From Sulfolobus sp. A20 (GTDB taxonomy: Archaea; Thermoproteota; Thermoprotei_A; Sulfolobales; Sulfolobaceae), in the NCBI RefSeq assembly GCF_001719125.1, contig NZ_CP017006.1:248001-312000 (forward strand): a stretch of 64,000 nucleotides of DNA, written 5' to 3'. Position numbers and translations under genes: made by a program. Below, in pieces: positions 55,918 through 64,000 of this stretch (positions are counted from its first letter, which is position 1; each line of letters starts with the position of its first letter). Below the pieces are notes generated by a model that did no database searches, had not been told where the DNA came from, and worked only from the letters and a program-made list of their open reading frames with translations.

Positions 55918-57620
55918 AGAGAATAGAATCAATATGGCTTCCAGAGAATGTCAAGAACGTATGGATGATAACTTTTGAACTACAAAAGGTCGCAAGCTTA
56001 GGTGGATTAGGTAATGCAGTATATAACATGGCTAAACATTTGGCTCAGAAAGGTTATAATGTGACTATTTTCATGCCATCCCATGGTAGGCATTTAAGCG
56101 AGTATTATAGATCAATATTAAAACTAAATTATATAGATCTTAGAGTCGAAGGATATAGAAAAGGTACTGATAATAACTACTATCCTTATAAAATAGGATT
56201 TGAAGAAGGTACCTTAGATAATTTTAAGGTTATATTAGTTAAAGGTTTAGATCAAACGACTGGCAGAATCTTAGACACGTGGAACATTTATGATAATACA
56301 CTAGAAAAATCTGCCTTATTATCTAGGGGATTAGAGGGATATATACTAAGCAAACTACCTAATGATGTACCAGATCTAATACATGCTCAAGACTGGCATG
56401 CAGTTGTACCAGCAGTAAGGATTAAACAAATATTGGAAGAGAGAAAGATCGTTGTACCATTAGTGTATACAATTCATTTGTTAAATAAAGTGGATGTTCC
56501 TTGGCATTATGCTTCTCAAGACTGGTCTGGTATTGAAGATTGTAATCATTACGTTTGGATGGTTTCTAAGCATAATCTTTACAAATATTCCTATGTCTGG
56601 GACTCATTATCTAATGGATATATTGAGAAATTTGGATGCTATGAAGCTGATGTAGTAACAACTGTAAGTTATAGTTATCTAACTTTCGACGTTTTCAATC
56701 TAGTAGGAAGCTGGATAGCTAATAAGTCTTGCATAACGTACAATGGCACTGATTGGGACGTTAATGAGATAGAAAATAAAATAATGAAATTTTATGAGAC
56801 AAAAAATAGGAGAGAGCTTAGAAGAAGGCTTCTATCTTCCTTGAATGCATTGAGGGCTATACCAGATGATTACACAACTGGAAATATTCTATGGAATAAT
56901 AAAAACAGGATTGGAATACGTGACGATTGGACTTACGACAACTTAGGAGAAGGCCCTCTGCTGTTGTTCACCGGAAGAATAGTGTATCAGAAAGGGATAG
57001 ATCTATTATTAAGAGCTATGAAGTTAGTAGTAAATGAGATCAGCAATGCTAGGCTTATTGTGCTCGGAATACCTTCCGGAGATTATAACTTATTGTGGGA
57101 CATTATAGATAGAGCGTCAGAAATTAAAGACAATGTAAGATTGATACTAGGGAGAATTGATCCAGACCTATATAAGATATATCATTATGCATCCTCAGTG
57201 TTCGTAATACCCTCAAGATGGGAACCATTCGGAATAAATGCAATAGAAGCAATGTCGTTAGGATTGCCAGTTATAGCTTATGCCGTTGGTGGTTTAAGGG
57301 AAACGGTAGTTGACATTAGAGAAGATTTAGAGCATGGAACTGGAATATTGGTGAAGCCAGAGAGCATTGACGACTTGGCCAAGGCTATAAAAGTTGCAAT
57401 ATATCTATCAGAAGCCTCGGAAAATAATAACTATGATCTTTTAACTAAAGTTCAAGACTATATACAGATAAAGGATGTGAATTATTGGAATAAGGTTAGG
57501 GAAAACTCCATTAAGAGGGTTGATAGTAAATTTAGATGGGAAGCCGTGATAAATTCCCTTACTGAATGCTACAAAAAAGCATTAGAGATGGCTAAATACA
57601 GAGCTCTGGCGTCATTTTAG
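55914..57620 (+). CDS. glgA: glycogen synthase (GT5)
   Basis: A 568-residue glucosyltransferase that elongates glycogen from NDP-glucose. The N-terminal donor/acceptor loop is KVASLGGLGNAVYNMAKHL. The C-terminal Rossmann domain has LLFTGRIVYQKGIDLLLRA and the retaining motif PSRWEPFGINAIEAMSLG (E-x7-E). HAQDWHA is the acceptor-site motif. ATG 55914 is preferred since it overlaps the GH57 stop. It is longer than many archaeal versions because of an insertion around residues 190-290. Confidence 0.95.
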   Translation: MKRIESIWLPENVKNVWMITFELQKVASLGGLGNAVYNMAKHLAQKGYNVTIFMPSHGRHLSEYYRSILKLNYIDLRVEGYRKGTDNNYYPYKIGFEEGTLDNFKVILVKGLDQTTGRILDTWNIYDNTLEKSALLSRGLEGYILSKLPNDVPDLIHAQDWHAVVPAVRIKQILEERKIVVPLVYTIHLLNKVDVPWHYASQDWSGIEDCNHYVWMVSKHNLYKYSYVWDSLSNGYIEKFGCYEADVVTTVSYSYLTFDVFNLVGSWIANKSCITYNGTDWDVNEIENKIMKFYETKNRRELRRRLLSSLNALRAIPDDYTTGNILWNNKNRIGIRDDWTYDNLGEGPLLLFTGRIVYQKGIDLLLRAMKLVVNEISNARLIVLGIPSGDYNLLWDIIDRASEIKDNVRLILGRIDPDLYKIYHYASSVFVIPSRWEPFGINAIEAMSLGLPVIAYAVGGLRETVVDIREDLEHGTGILVKPESIDDLAKAIKVAIYLSEASENNNYDLLTKVQDYIQIKDVNYWNKVRENSIKRVDSKFRWEAVINSLTECYKKALEMAKYRALASF

Positions 57621-57652
57621 GGGCCTTGATAAAAGGAGGACGAAGTTAGAGA

Positions 57653-57659
57653 GGAGGTC
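57653..57659 (+). promoter_or_regulatory. strong Shine-Dalgarno sequence of the AW-repeat gene
   Basis: GGAGGTC, within GAGGAGGTC, ends 3 nt before ATG 57663 and can pair with the 16S 3' end. It shows this gene is translated from an internal position of the glycogen operon mRNA. Confidence 0.5.
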
Positions 57660-57662
57660 AAT

Positions 57663-58352
57663 ATGAATATAGAGGAAGCTCTAGATCGAAAAGATATTTT
57701 AACACTTCTGGATTCATTGAGAGAAATCCTTAGAATGTTAAGGAGTAAAAGAAAGGAGAAAAGGGATATCGCGTGGAAATGTATAAACTTTATTATAGAG
57801 AGTGGAAATTCAAATAAATTAGAAAAATATAAGGGATATTTAAGATCATTATTATGGAATAGCTATCAAAACATTAGAGATGATGCGTGGAAAAATTTGA
57901 ATATTTATAAGGCAATTAATGTTAAAGGAATAGAGAGAGCTCTGAAAGCGAATTCTGATAAGATTAAATGGTCAGCGTGGAGTAACGTCTTAGAGCTAAT
58001 AAACTTAGGGTTAGTTGAAAGGAGTATAGTGTTATCAATCAGAAATTCGTATTGGAGATTATTAAAAAGTAGATACTCTACTGTAAGAAAGAAAGCTTGG
58101 AGAATGTTCGTTACTTTGGTTAAGGAAGGAATATTTTATTCTACGGAAGATAAAGAGAGATTTCTTAATTTTTTGAAACATAGAAAAGCCAATATAAGGA
58201 TATATGCGTGGAGAGCGGCTCTTGAATTGACTAACACTGGCTTCATATCAAAAGAAGAATTAAAGGCATACGGAAAATATCTCGAAGAGCTTACCTTAAG
58301 AAAAAGTAAAATTAAAAAGTTAGCTGAAAAATTAATTAAAGACTTAACTTGA
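57663..58352 (+). CDS. HEAT-like AW-repeat protein
   Basis: A 229-residue, all-helical basic protein made of imperfect repeats of about 35-40 residues, each with an Ala-Trp or Ser-Ala-Trp near one position: RDIAWKCINF, RDDAWKNLNI, KWSAWSNVLEL, RKKAWRMFVTL, RIYAWRAALEL. This is the layout of a HEAT/ARM-type solenoid that binds protein or polymer. It lies 42 bp after glycogen synthase and overlaps the next gene by 4 bp. A scaffold or regulator of glycogen enzymes is an inference from position. Confidence 0.75.
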   Translation: MNIEEALDRKDILTLLDSLREILRMLRSKRKEKRDIAWKCINFIIESGNSNKLEKYKGYLRSLLWNSYQNIRDDAWKNLNIYKAINVKGIERALKANSDKIKWSAWSNVLELINLGLVERSIVLSIRNSYWRLLKSRYSTVRKKAWRMFVTLVKEGIFYSTEDKERFLNFLKHRKANIRIYAWRAALELTNTGFISKEELKAYGKYLEELTLRKSKIKKLAEKLIKDLT

Positions 58353-59461
58353 AAATCGGTATTGTGGGTGGAGGAATAACCGGTTTATTCTCTGCTTATT
58401 ATCTTCTCAAAGAGGGATTAGACGATATCACTATCTACGAGAAAAATTTCTTAGGAGCTGGGTCGATACATGCTGCAGGGTTGATTGAGCCGTATAGATT
58501 TGATAGAATAAATACTACAAGTATGATTATAAAAATGATAAATTATAAAATTTATAAATCTACTGAAATAAAAGAAGTTAACAAATCATGGCTTGTAGAA
58601 TTATTAAGAAATCTGAATAAAAGCCCTCCTGACTATGTGTGGAGCGAGATTAAGAAAATGGCTGATTTTTCTCTTAAAGAGTACAAAAGGCTAGCTGAGG
58701 AGAAAAATGATTTTGATTATCACGATGATGGTTTACTAGAGGTTTATAAGAATCAAAAGGAACTTGAAAAAGGCATAGAGGATGAGAAGAGAAGCCCTTT
58801 TAAACCTAAATTTGAGGTAGCTGAAGTAGAAGGATTTGTCGGTGGAATTTTCTTCCCAGAATTAAGTAGAATTTCTACAGAGAAATTTATAGAAAGAATG
58901 AGAAGAGAACTCAAAGAAATAAGAGTAATAAATAAGGAAGTTAAGAAGGTAACGAGAAATGGATATATAGATGATGAAAAATACGATATAGTAGTTGTTT
59001 CAGCTGGAATTTGGACTAAGAACCTAAATTTACCGGTAACGGCATTTAAGGGATATGGTTATAGAATTAAAGGAGTAGCTAAAATAAGTAAAGCTTTTGT
59101 ATTAGCTGAGGAAGGAGTTGCTGTCTCTCCACTTAGCGATCACATAAAAATTACTGGAGGATTTGATGCAGATTTCTCATATAATTCTGACAGAGCAGAA
59201 TTATTTTTGAAAAGGGTAAAAAATCTGATCGATATCTCTTCCGTTATGGATCTTAAAATGGGATTTAGACCATGTTCACCGGATGGCTTTCCTATACTTG
59301 GGAAAGAAGGGAATCTTATAATAGCAACTGGAGGTTGCAGATTAGGATGGAGTTATGGACCAGCTATGGGAAGATATGTGACAGACTTAGCGTTAAATAA
59401 AATTAGTAATATAGATTATTTCTCTAGATATATAGTTAATATAAGTCAACTCTCTCTTTAA
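58349..59461 (+). CDS. FAD-dependent oxidoreductase, DAO family
   Basis: A 370-residue flavoprotein of the D-amino-acid oxidase/glycine oxidase family. The FAD loop is IGIVGGGITGLFSAYYL, and the C-terminal landmark is GFRPCSPDGFPILG followed by ATGGCRLGWSYGPAMG. Substrates could be glycine, sarcosine or another secondary amine. It starts at TTG overlapping the AW-repeat stop (TTGA). A link to glycogen is not obvious. Confidence 0.87.
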   Translation: MKIGIVGGGITGLFSAYYLLKEGLDDITIYEKNFLGAGSIHAAGLIEPYRFDRINTTSMIIKMINYKIYKSTEIKEVNKSWLVELLRNLNKSPPDYVWSEIKKMADFSLKEYKRLAEEKNDFDYHDDGLLEVYKNQKELEKGIEDEKRSPFKPKFEVAEVEGFVGGIFFPELSRISTEKFIERMRRELKEIRVINKEVKKVTRNGYIDDEKYDIVVVSAGIWTKNLNLPVTAFKGYGYRIKGVAKISKAFVLAEEGVAVSPLSDHIKITGGFDADFSYNSDRAELFLKRVKNLIDISSVMDLKMGFRPCSPDGFPILGKEGNLIIATGGCRLGWSYGPAMGRYVTDLALNKISNIDYFSRYIVNISQLSL

Positions 59462-59526
59462 TTCCAAAAAATTAGAGATCCGGTTATATGAAATAATTTA
59501 AACCATTAGAAGATAAAGTATTATTG

Positions 59527-60039
59527 ATGAGCGACTCGCAAGAACTTAGAAGAAAATTAATTGAAGCTAAGAAGTTGATTCTAGACGGATTTGTAGAACA
59601 GGGAATTGATTTATTATCTAAGACCATAACTTCAGAAAATATTAAGGAGTCTAACTGGGTTATTTGTAACATAATAGACGCGGCAGAATGTAAAGCGGTA
59701 GTGAGTGTTTTAGATTCCTTAGGGAAGATATTCAATATATCAGTTTGTGCTAATGTTAAGAGAATACCTTACTGTTACGCGATTCTGAAAAAAACAAGTG
59801 AAAACGTAGATTTAGCATTAGAGGCAATAATTTCGTCCGGAAAAAAAGATCAATTAGACAAATTGTATAGTGAGATTATAAACATGAACGTTAGTGCTGA
59901 ATTTTTAATAAAGATTGCAAATGCATATAAAAAGTTGGGAGCTATTAAAGAATCTAATGAGATAATTAAAAAGATATGTGAAAGTGGTGTAAAAGAAGCG
60001 TGTGAAAATATTAAAGATATAATAAGTAAGGTAATGTGA
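59527..60039 (+). CDS. helical repeat protein, unknown function
   Basis: A 170-residue, largely helical protein (LRRKLIEAKKLILDGFVEQ; FLIKIANAYKKLGAIKESN) reminiscent of TPR-like repeats, with six Cys. I cannot name a family. AATTTAAA centred about 27 nt before ATG 59527 indicates a leaderless transcript, and its stop overlaps the pyruvate kinase ATG (TGATG). The operon with pyk suggests a partner role, unproven. Confidence 0.7.
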   Translation: MSDSQELRRKLIEAKKLILDGFVEQGIDLLSKTITSENIKESNWVICNIIDAAECKAVVSVLDSLGKIFNISVCANVKRIPYCYAILKKTSENVDLALEAIISSGKKDQLDKLYSEIINMNVSAEFLIKIANAYKKLGAIKESNEIIKKICESGVKEACENIKDIISKVM

Positions 60040-61373
60040 TGAGAAAGACAAAAATAGTTGCCACTTTAGGACCTTCATCAGAAGATAAAATTCATGAATT
60101 GAGTGCTTTCGTTGATGTTTTCAGGATAAACTTAGCTCATGGTAATGAAGAATCTCACAAAAAGTATTTTGACCTATTAAAAGATTATGCATCTAATTCT
60201 AGCATTCTAGCTGATCTGCCTGGACCTAAATTAAGGATAGGAGATCTTAAAAAACCAATAGAATTGAAAAAAGGAGACAGAATAATATTTTCGCAAAATG
60301 AGGGAGTACCAGTTAGTGATGAACTGTTTTACTCTGCAGTAAAAGAGGGATCGTATGTACTGATAGCCGATGGTACTATAAGAGTTAAAATAATCTCAGT
60401 GAGTAAAAACAAGGTAGAGGGAATAGTAGAAGAAGAAGGAATCCTAATGCCTAGAAAGGGAATAAACATACCTAATGTGAATCTCAAATCTGGAATTACG
60501 GAAAACGATATAAAGCTACTTAAGAAAGCATTAGATTTAGGAGCTGATTACATAGGTCTGTCTTTTGTCATCAGTGAAAACGATATACAGAAGATTAAGG
60601 AGATTGTAGGGGATGATGTATGGGTAATAGCTAAGATAGAGAAGAGTGAAGCTCTGAAAAACTTAGTTAATATAACAAAGGTTTCAGATGGGATAATGGT
60701 AGCTAGAGGAGACCTAGGTGTGGAGATAGGATTAGAAAACCTACCATTAGTTCAAAGGAAGATTGTAAAAGTAGCTAGAACTTTCGGTAAACCAGTCATA
60801 TTAGCCACTCAAGTTTTGACTTCAATGATAAATAATCAACTACCAACTAGAGCGGAAATTATCGATATTTCGAATTCTATAATCCAAGGAGTAGATTCAA
60901 TTATGCTAAGCGATGAAACTGCAATTGGCAATTATCCCATAGAGAGTGTAAAAGTGTTACATAACATTATAACCAACGTGGAAAAGAGTGTAAAACATAG
61001 AGCAATAAGACCCCTAAATAATGAAGATGATGCTATTGCATTAGCAGCAGTAAATGCGTCAAAAATTTCTAAGGCTGACGCGATATTAGTTTACAGTAGA
61101 TCAGGTAACTCAATCCTACGCATATCTAGGCTGAGACCACAAAAAGAAATCATAGGCATATGCCCTAATTATAAACTAGCTAGGAGGTTTAAATTATGTT
61201 ATGCTGTAGTTCCAGCTGTAATTGATAAAAAAGTTGACACATTAGATCAAATAGTTGAAAAATCTCTTGAGACCGCTAAAAACGGTAATTATAAAAAGGT
61301 TGTAATTGTCGGTGGGGATCCTAAGCAAGAGGAAGGAAAAACTAATTTTATCATTATCAAAATTATTAGCTAA
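60039..61373 (+). CDS. pyk: pyruvate kinase
   Basis: A 444-residue enzyme making pyruvate and ATP from phosphoenolpyruvate. Motifs: KIVATLGPSS, FRINLAHG, ADLPGPKLRIG, the active-site signature VIAKIEKSEAL, VARGDLGVEI and GKPVILATQVLTSMI. The C-terminal regulatory domain is present and ends GKTNFIIIK. Length suits archaeal pyruvate kinases. ATG 60039 overlaps the preceding stop. Confidence 0.96.
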   Translation: MRKTKIVATLGPSSEDKIHELSAFVDVFRINLAHGNEESHKKYFDLLKDYASNSSILADLPGPKLRIGDLKKPIELKKGDRIIFSQNEGVPVSDELFYSAVKEGSYVLIADGTIRVKIISVSKNKVEGIVEEEGILMPRKGINIPNVNLKSGITENDIKLLKKALDLGADYIGLSFVISENDIQKIKEIVGDDVWVIAKIEKSEALKNLVNITKVSDGIMVARGDLGVEIGLENLPLVQRKIVKVARTFGKPVILATQVLTSMINNQLPTRAEIIDISNSIIQGVDSIMLSDETAIGNYPIESVKVLHNIITNVEKSVKHRAIRPLNNEDDAIALAAVNASKISKADAILVYSRSGNSILRISRLRPQKEIIGICPNYKLARRFKLCYAVVPAVIDKKVDTLDQIVEKSLETAKNGNYKKVVIVGGDPKQEEGKTNFIIIKIIS

Positions 61374-61488
61374 TTTTTTAAATGATGAACTTCCAGGCTC
61401 AGTGATTGATGAGCAAATGGTTGCAAGAACTGACAAAGTGAGGATAAGCCTTGCCCTTGTAGGGCTAGGAGAATATCAGTATGAATAA
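61374..61488 (+). ncRNA. candidate C/D-box-like small RNA or leaderless mini-ORF
   Basis: TTTTTTAAAT (61374-61383) is a TATA-like box whose start site would fall near 61402-61405. From there the sequence reads TTGATGA (C-like), 17 nt later CTGA (D'-like), then GTGAGGA (C'-like); a clear final D box is missing. The same stretch could encode 28 residues from GTG 61402 (MIDEQMVARTDKVRI...). I cannot decide between the two. Confidence 0.25.
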
Positions 61489-61527
61489 AAGTTAATAATC
61501 GGTTTTAGAGGAAAATAATGAGTAAAT

Positions 61528-61920
61528 ATGGATTATTATTTCGGAAACTTTAAGGATGTTAAAATAGAGGAAGTACAAGTAAGAGGATCAAGAGATGCAT
61601 ACATACAATGGCTCATAACAAGACAGCACGGTAACGAAAAGTATGCCGTAAGACACTTCATTATTAAGCCTAAAGGAATTATAGCCCATCATAAACATAA
61701 ATACACGGAAACTCTAGTAATTCTAAAAGGAAAAGGTAAAGTATGTGCAAACGGTGATGCGAGGGAAGTTAAATACGGAGATTTCGTCTTCATAAATTCT
61801 GATGTTCCACACGAATTAATAAATGAAAATGATGAGGATTTTGAATTCATTTGTATAATCTCTTATGAAGATGATATGAGAATAACTCCACTTCAAGATA
61901 ACTGCGGAAAGCACGCATAA
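61528..61920 (+). CDS. cupin-domain protein
   Basis: A 130-residue single cupin. Metal ligands sit in HHKHKYTETLVILKGKGKV (cupin motif 1) and FINSDVPHELIN (motif 2). Such proteins bind sugars, act as isomerases or dioxygenases, or sense ligands. The position between pyk and rpiA suggests sugar metabolism but does not prove it. Confidence 0.8.
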   Translation: MDYYFGNFKDVKIEEVQVRGSRDAYIQWLITRQHGNEKYAVRHFIIKPKGIIAHHKHKYTETLVILKGKGKVCANGDAREVKYGDFVFINSDVPHELINENDEDFEFICIISYEDDMRITPLQDNCGKHA

Positions 61921-62002
61921 CCTAATCCATTTACTGTTTCTTACTCTAATGTTTTTAACCTTTCCCTTTAGCTTTAAAATCAAATCTTATAATACACTAC
62001 CT

Positions 62003-62686
62003 ATGGATCCAAAGGAAGTTTTAACAGAATATAGTATAAAGTATGTGAAGGATATTAACATAATTGGATTAGGTACAGGTAAGACTATCAGAAAGCTAAT
62101 AGAAGTCATGAGCAAGCACGAGGATTTAAAGAAAGATAAATTATTCGTTGCTAGCTCCATCGATACTGAAATAGAATTGTCTAAAAACAATTTTAATGTA
62201 ATTACGCTCTTCTCTGGAATAAGACCCCAAGTATATATTGATAGCTTCGATACAATAACGCAAGATGGAATCTTAATTAAAGGTGGAGGAGGAGCACTAT
62301 TTAGGGAGAAACTTCTCACTTATTTTTCACAAAAGAGAATTTTTATTGGAGATTCGAATAAAATGAAAAGGAATAAATTATATGAAGTACCAGTGGAAGT
62401 TATTAGCGTGAGTATAAATTATATTATGAAATACTTAGAAGATAACGGATACGCCGTTAAGTATAGAGAAGGCTCTGGAAAGATTGGTCCGGTAATAAGC
62501 GACAACGGAAACGCAATATTAGATGTTGTAGTAAAAGCCGAAGAGTTATGTAAATTTAATGAAATAATTAAAAAGATACCGGGTATAGTTGAAACTGGAG
62601 TGTTTTGTAAAGACTTATACGATAAAGTAATAATAGCTGATGAAAATGGAAGAATAGAAGAAATAGTAAGGAGTTCAGACCTTTAA
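62003..62686 (+). CDS. rpiA: ribose-5-phosphate isomerase A
   Basis: A 227-residue enzyme interconverting ribulose-5-phosphate and ribose-5-phosphate, supplying PRPP synthetase (also in this window). Motifs: IIGLGTGKTIRKLIE, the catalytic IKGGGGALFREKLL and FIGDSNKMK. ATG 62003 is chosen because CTTTAAAAT lies about 27 nt upstream; the longer frame from 61949 reads into the promoter. Confidence 0.93.
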   Translation: MDPKEVLTEYSIKYVKDINIIGLGTGKTIRKLIEVMSKHEDLKKDKLFVASSIDTEIELSKNNFNVITLFSGIRPQVYIDSFDTITQDGILIKGGGGALFREKLLTYFSQKRIFIGDSNKMKRNKLYEVPVEVISVSINYIMKYLEDNGYAVKYREGSGKIGPVISDNGNAILDVVVKAEELCKFNEIIKKIPGIVETGVFCKDLYDKVIIADENGRIEEIVRSSDL

Positions 62687-63130
62687 CCCACTTAATCCCC
62701 CAATACCAAATCACCTCTAAATAGTTCAGCCATCTTGTTATTCAAAAATCTAATATAAATTTCACTTTAGATTTCTTTACATTTATTATTAATATAAAAA
62801 TTATTCATGAGCTAGAATCAATTTTATATTAAATTGGAAACCCATCTCCTCAATTCTTCAACAATTTCATGTGAACGGCAATTTAATTATCTTTTTGATA
62901 TAATCATAAATATAATGTATCTTCAAGAATGGGTTTATCTAGATCTAGGATAAGGCCCATTTATATATAGCCTTAAGAACCTCTGGGGCAACCTCAACAT
63001 ATAGCGAGTATAAGATATTCTAAGATGATAATAGCAGTAAATAAGGATAAGAGCTCATACATCGCTGATTCTTGATAATGCAGATTACAAAAGTGAGGAA
63101 AGCTTAATCCTTAATGACGGGAATGGAAAA
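62687..63130. other. intergenic region with degenerate sequence
   Basis: A/T-rich sequence with no intact frame. A short coding-like stretch near 63024-63075 (MIIAVNKDKSSYIAD) looks like debris of a decayed gene. Confidence 0.35.
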
Positions 63131-63279
63131 ATTCTTGAAGCCAATTCTATATGCAGACGAGAGGGATTCTCTGAGCCTCTCGACTGCCCCTCACATGAGA
63201 GATGTAATTCCGAATCAATAAGGGAACCAATGAGACGCGCTAAGGGAATCACCACCCTTTAGGGCAGGGAGGAAGTCAG
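63131..63279 (+). mobile_element. solo IS200/IS605-like right end
   Basis: The hairpin CCCTTTAGGG (63255-63264) is followed five bases later by AGGAAGTCAG (63270-63279), the same pattern as at 5.3 and 26.6 kb. CTAAGGGAATC just upstream matches CTAAGGGAACC in the 26.6-kb element. The 110 bp before are structured, as in omega-RNA scaffolds of tnpB elements. No transposase frame remains. Confidence 0.5.
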
Positions 63280-63445
63280 TTAATAGATAGTAGGTGATAC
63301 AGTAAAACTCTGTGAAGTAATGGGAAAAATTAAAAAGATTTTAGTATAAATACAATATTTATGATATCTGATATAAAAACTGATTTAGGAATATAAAGGT
63401 TTCGTAGGATACACATATTACAATAGTAATCGGCATTATTAATTG

Positions 63446-64000
63446 ATGGTATCTGAATATATAGAACTGGAATTAGAGAGACTTGAAGGCCATGCGTTAA
63501 GAAGAGTGAAAGGCATTCCAAATAATAGAAGATTATGGGTATTAACGTGCATGGATGAAAAGTTCATATAGAACAAGCTTTAGGCATACAGCCTGATAAT
63601 ACACATATCTTCAGAAACGCTGGTGGAATAGTAACTGATGACGCTATAAGATCTGTCACGTTAACTACAAATTTCTTCGGAACTAAGGAGATAATTGTAG
63701 TAACGCATACTGATTGTGGAATGTTTAGGTTTACTGGAAAAGAGGGCGATTGAATACTTTAAAGGAAAAGGAATAAAGCCCACAGAGATTCAATTAGACC
63801 CCTTATTACCTGCGTTTCGACTCTCTTCAGAAGAAGATTTCATAAAATGGTTTAAATTCTATCAGGATTTAGGTGTAAACTCTCCTGACGAAATGGCGAT
63901 TAAAAACGTGGGAATCCTAAGAAATCATCCTCTAATAACTATGGATGTTAAAATATCGGGTTATGTATATGAGGTAAAAACGCATAGGCTAAGGAAGCCT
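63446..64000 (+). pseudogene. beta-carbonic anhydrase, frameshifted, continues past the window
   Basis: Translation from ATG 63446 gives VSEYIELELERLEGHALRR and WVLTCMDE with the first zinc Cys and Asp. One base is missing in the A run near 63557; the next frame reads HIEQALGIQPDNTHIFRNAGG and VTHTDCGMFRFTGK with the second Cys and the His. A second frameshift near 63747 is needed to reach AIEYFKGKGIKPTEIQLD and EMAIKNVGILRNHP. The product would hydrate CO2 to bicarbonate. Both breaks lie at short homopolymers, so sequencing error is as likely as gene decay. Confidence 0.75.

Noticed and set aside
57650-57662. AGGAGGTCAA before the AW-repeat gene as another IS right end
   Set aside because: No hairpin precedes it and it sits exactly where a Shine-Dalgarno sequence belongs.
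61306-61488. 60-codon frame overlapping the pyk end
   Set aside because: The first half is an out-of-frame reading of pyk; only the part after 61402 could be independent and is listed as a candidate.
63330-63521. 63-codon minus-strand frame
   Set aside because: Antisense to the start of the carbonic anhydrase, with no motif or promoter.

Overview
The window is chromosomal DNA of a thermoacidophilic crenarchaeon of the order Sulfolobales, closest in gene content to Saccharolobus/Sulfolobus. The evidence is direct: archaeal replication genes (GINS23, PriS, a PCNA subunit) in one operon with ribosomal proteins and aIF2-alpha; a 16S-23S rRNA operon without spacer tRNA or linked 5S; two intron-containing tRNAs; many genes with a TATA box about 26 nt before the start codon (leaderless transcripts); and low G+C apart from the rRNA genes. 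The species cannot be fixed without a search.

Layout. 0-8 kb: a possible 41-residue membrane peptide, a MarR regulator, an Amt ammonium transporter, tRNA-Ile, a large sequon-rich surface protein and the oligosaccharyltransferase AglB. 7.8-12.2 kb (minus): GPN GTPase, PCNA, PriS, GINS23, L44e, S27e, aIF2-alpha, Nop10. 12.3-18.6 kb: nucleotide and RNA metabolism (PRPP synthetase, tRNA methyltransferase, RNase Z, UPF0201, UPF0200 kinase, ThpR, CCA-adding enzyme, a small kinase, a zinc ribbon), with two genes that appear to start at ATT. 18.7-25.1 kb: tRNA-Pro, a Kelch/FN3 surface protein, an oxyanion-type ABC permease and binding protein without an ATPase, and a TatD-family hydrolase.

25-32.5 kb is a rearranged, decaying zone. 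Four fragments of one archaeal ATPase gene tile the intact relative at 38.4-39.5 kb without overlap and in an order that two simple inversions would restore. The zone also holds IS200/IS605-like right-end debris, an SDR enzyme, membrane proteins, an orphan 472-residue protein and an insertion of about 1 kb flanked by 7-bp repeats. The rRNA operon (minus, 32.9-37.8 kb) follows, then the intact ATPase with a duplicated operator-like motif.

40-44 kb groups metal and redox genes (NRAMP-like transporter, Dps-like protein, Rieske protein) and a secreted phosphoesterase. 44.2-47.9 kb is de novo NAD synthesis (nadA divergent from nadBC) with a pair of matching palindromic operators. 48-49.5 kb holds a PadR regulator and an MFS transporter. 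49.5-59.5 kb is glycogen metabolism in two divergent operons: debranching enzyme, glucoamylase and sugar-nucleotidyltransferase on minus; GH57 amylase and glycogen synthase on plus, with a HEAT-like AW-repeat protein and a FAD oxidoreductase. 59.5-62.7 kb: a helical protein, pyruvate kinase, a cupin and ribose-5-phosphate isomerase. The right edge carries another mobile-element end and a frameshifted beta-carbonic anhydrase that runs off the window.

All family names come from motif recognition by eye; no database search was possible.
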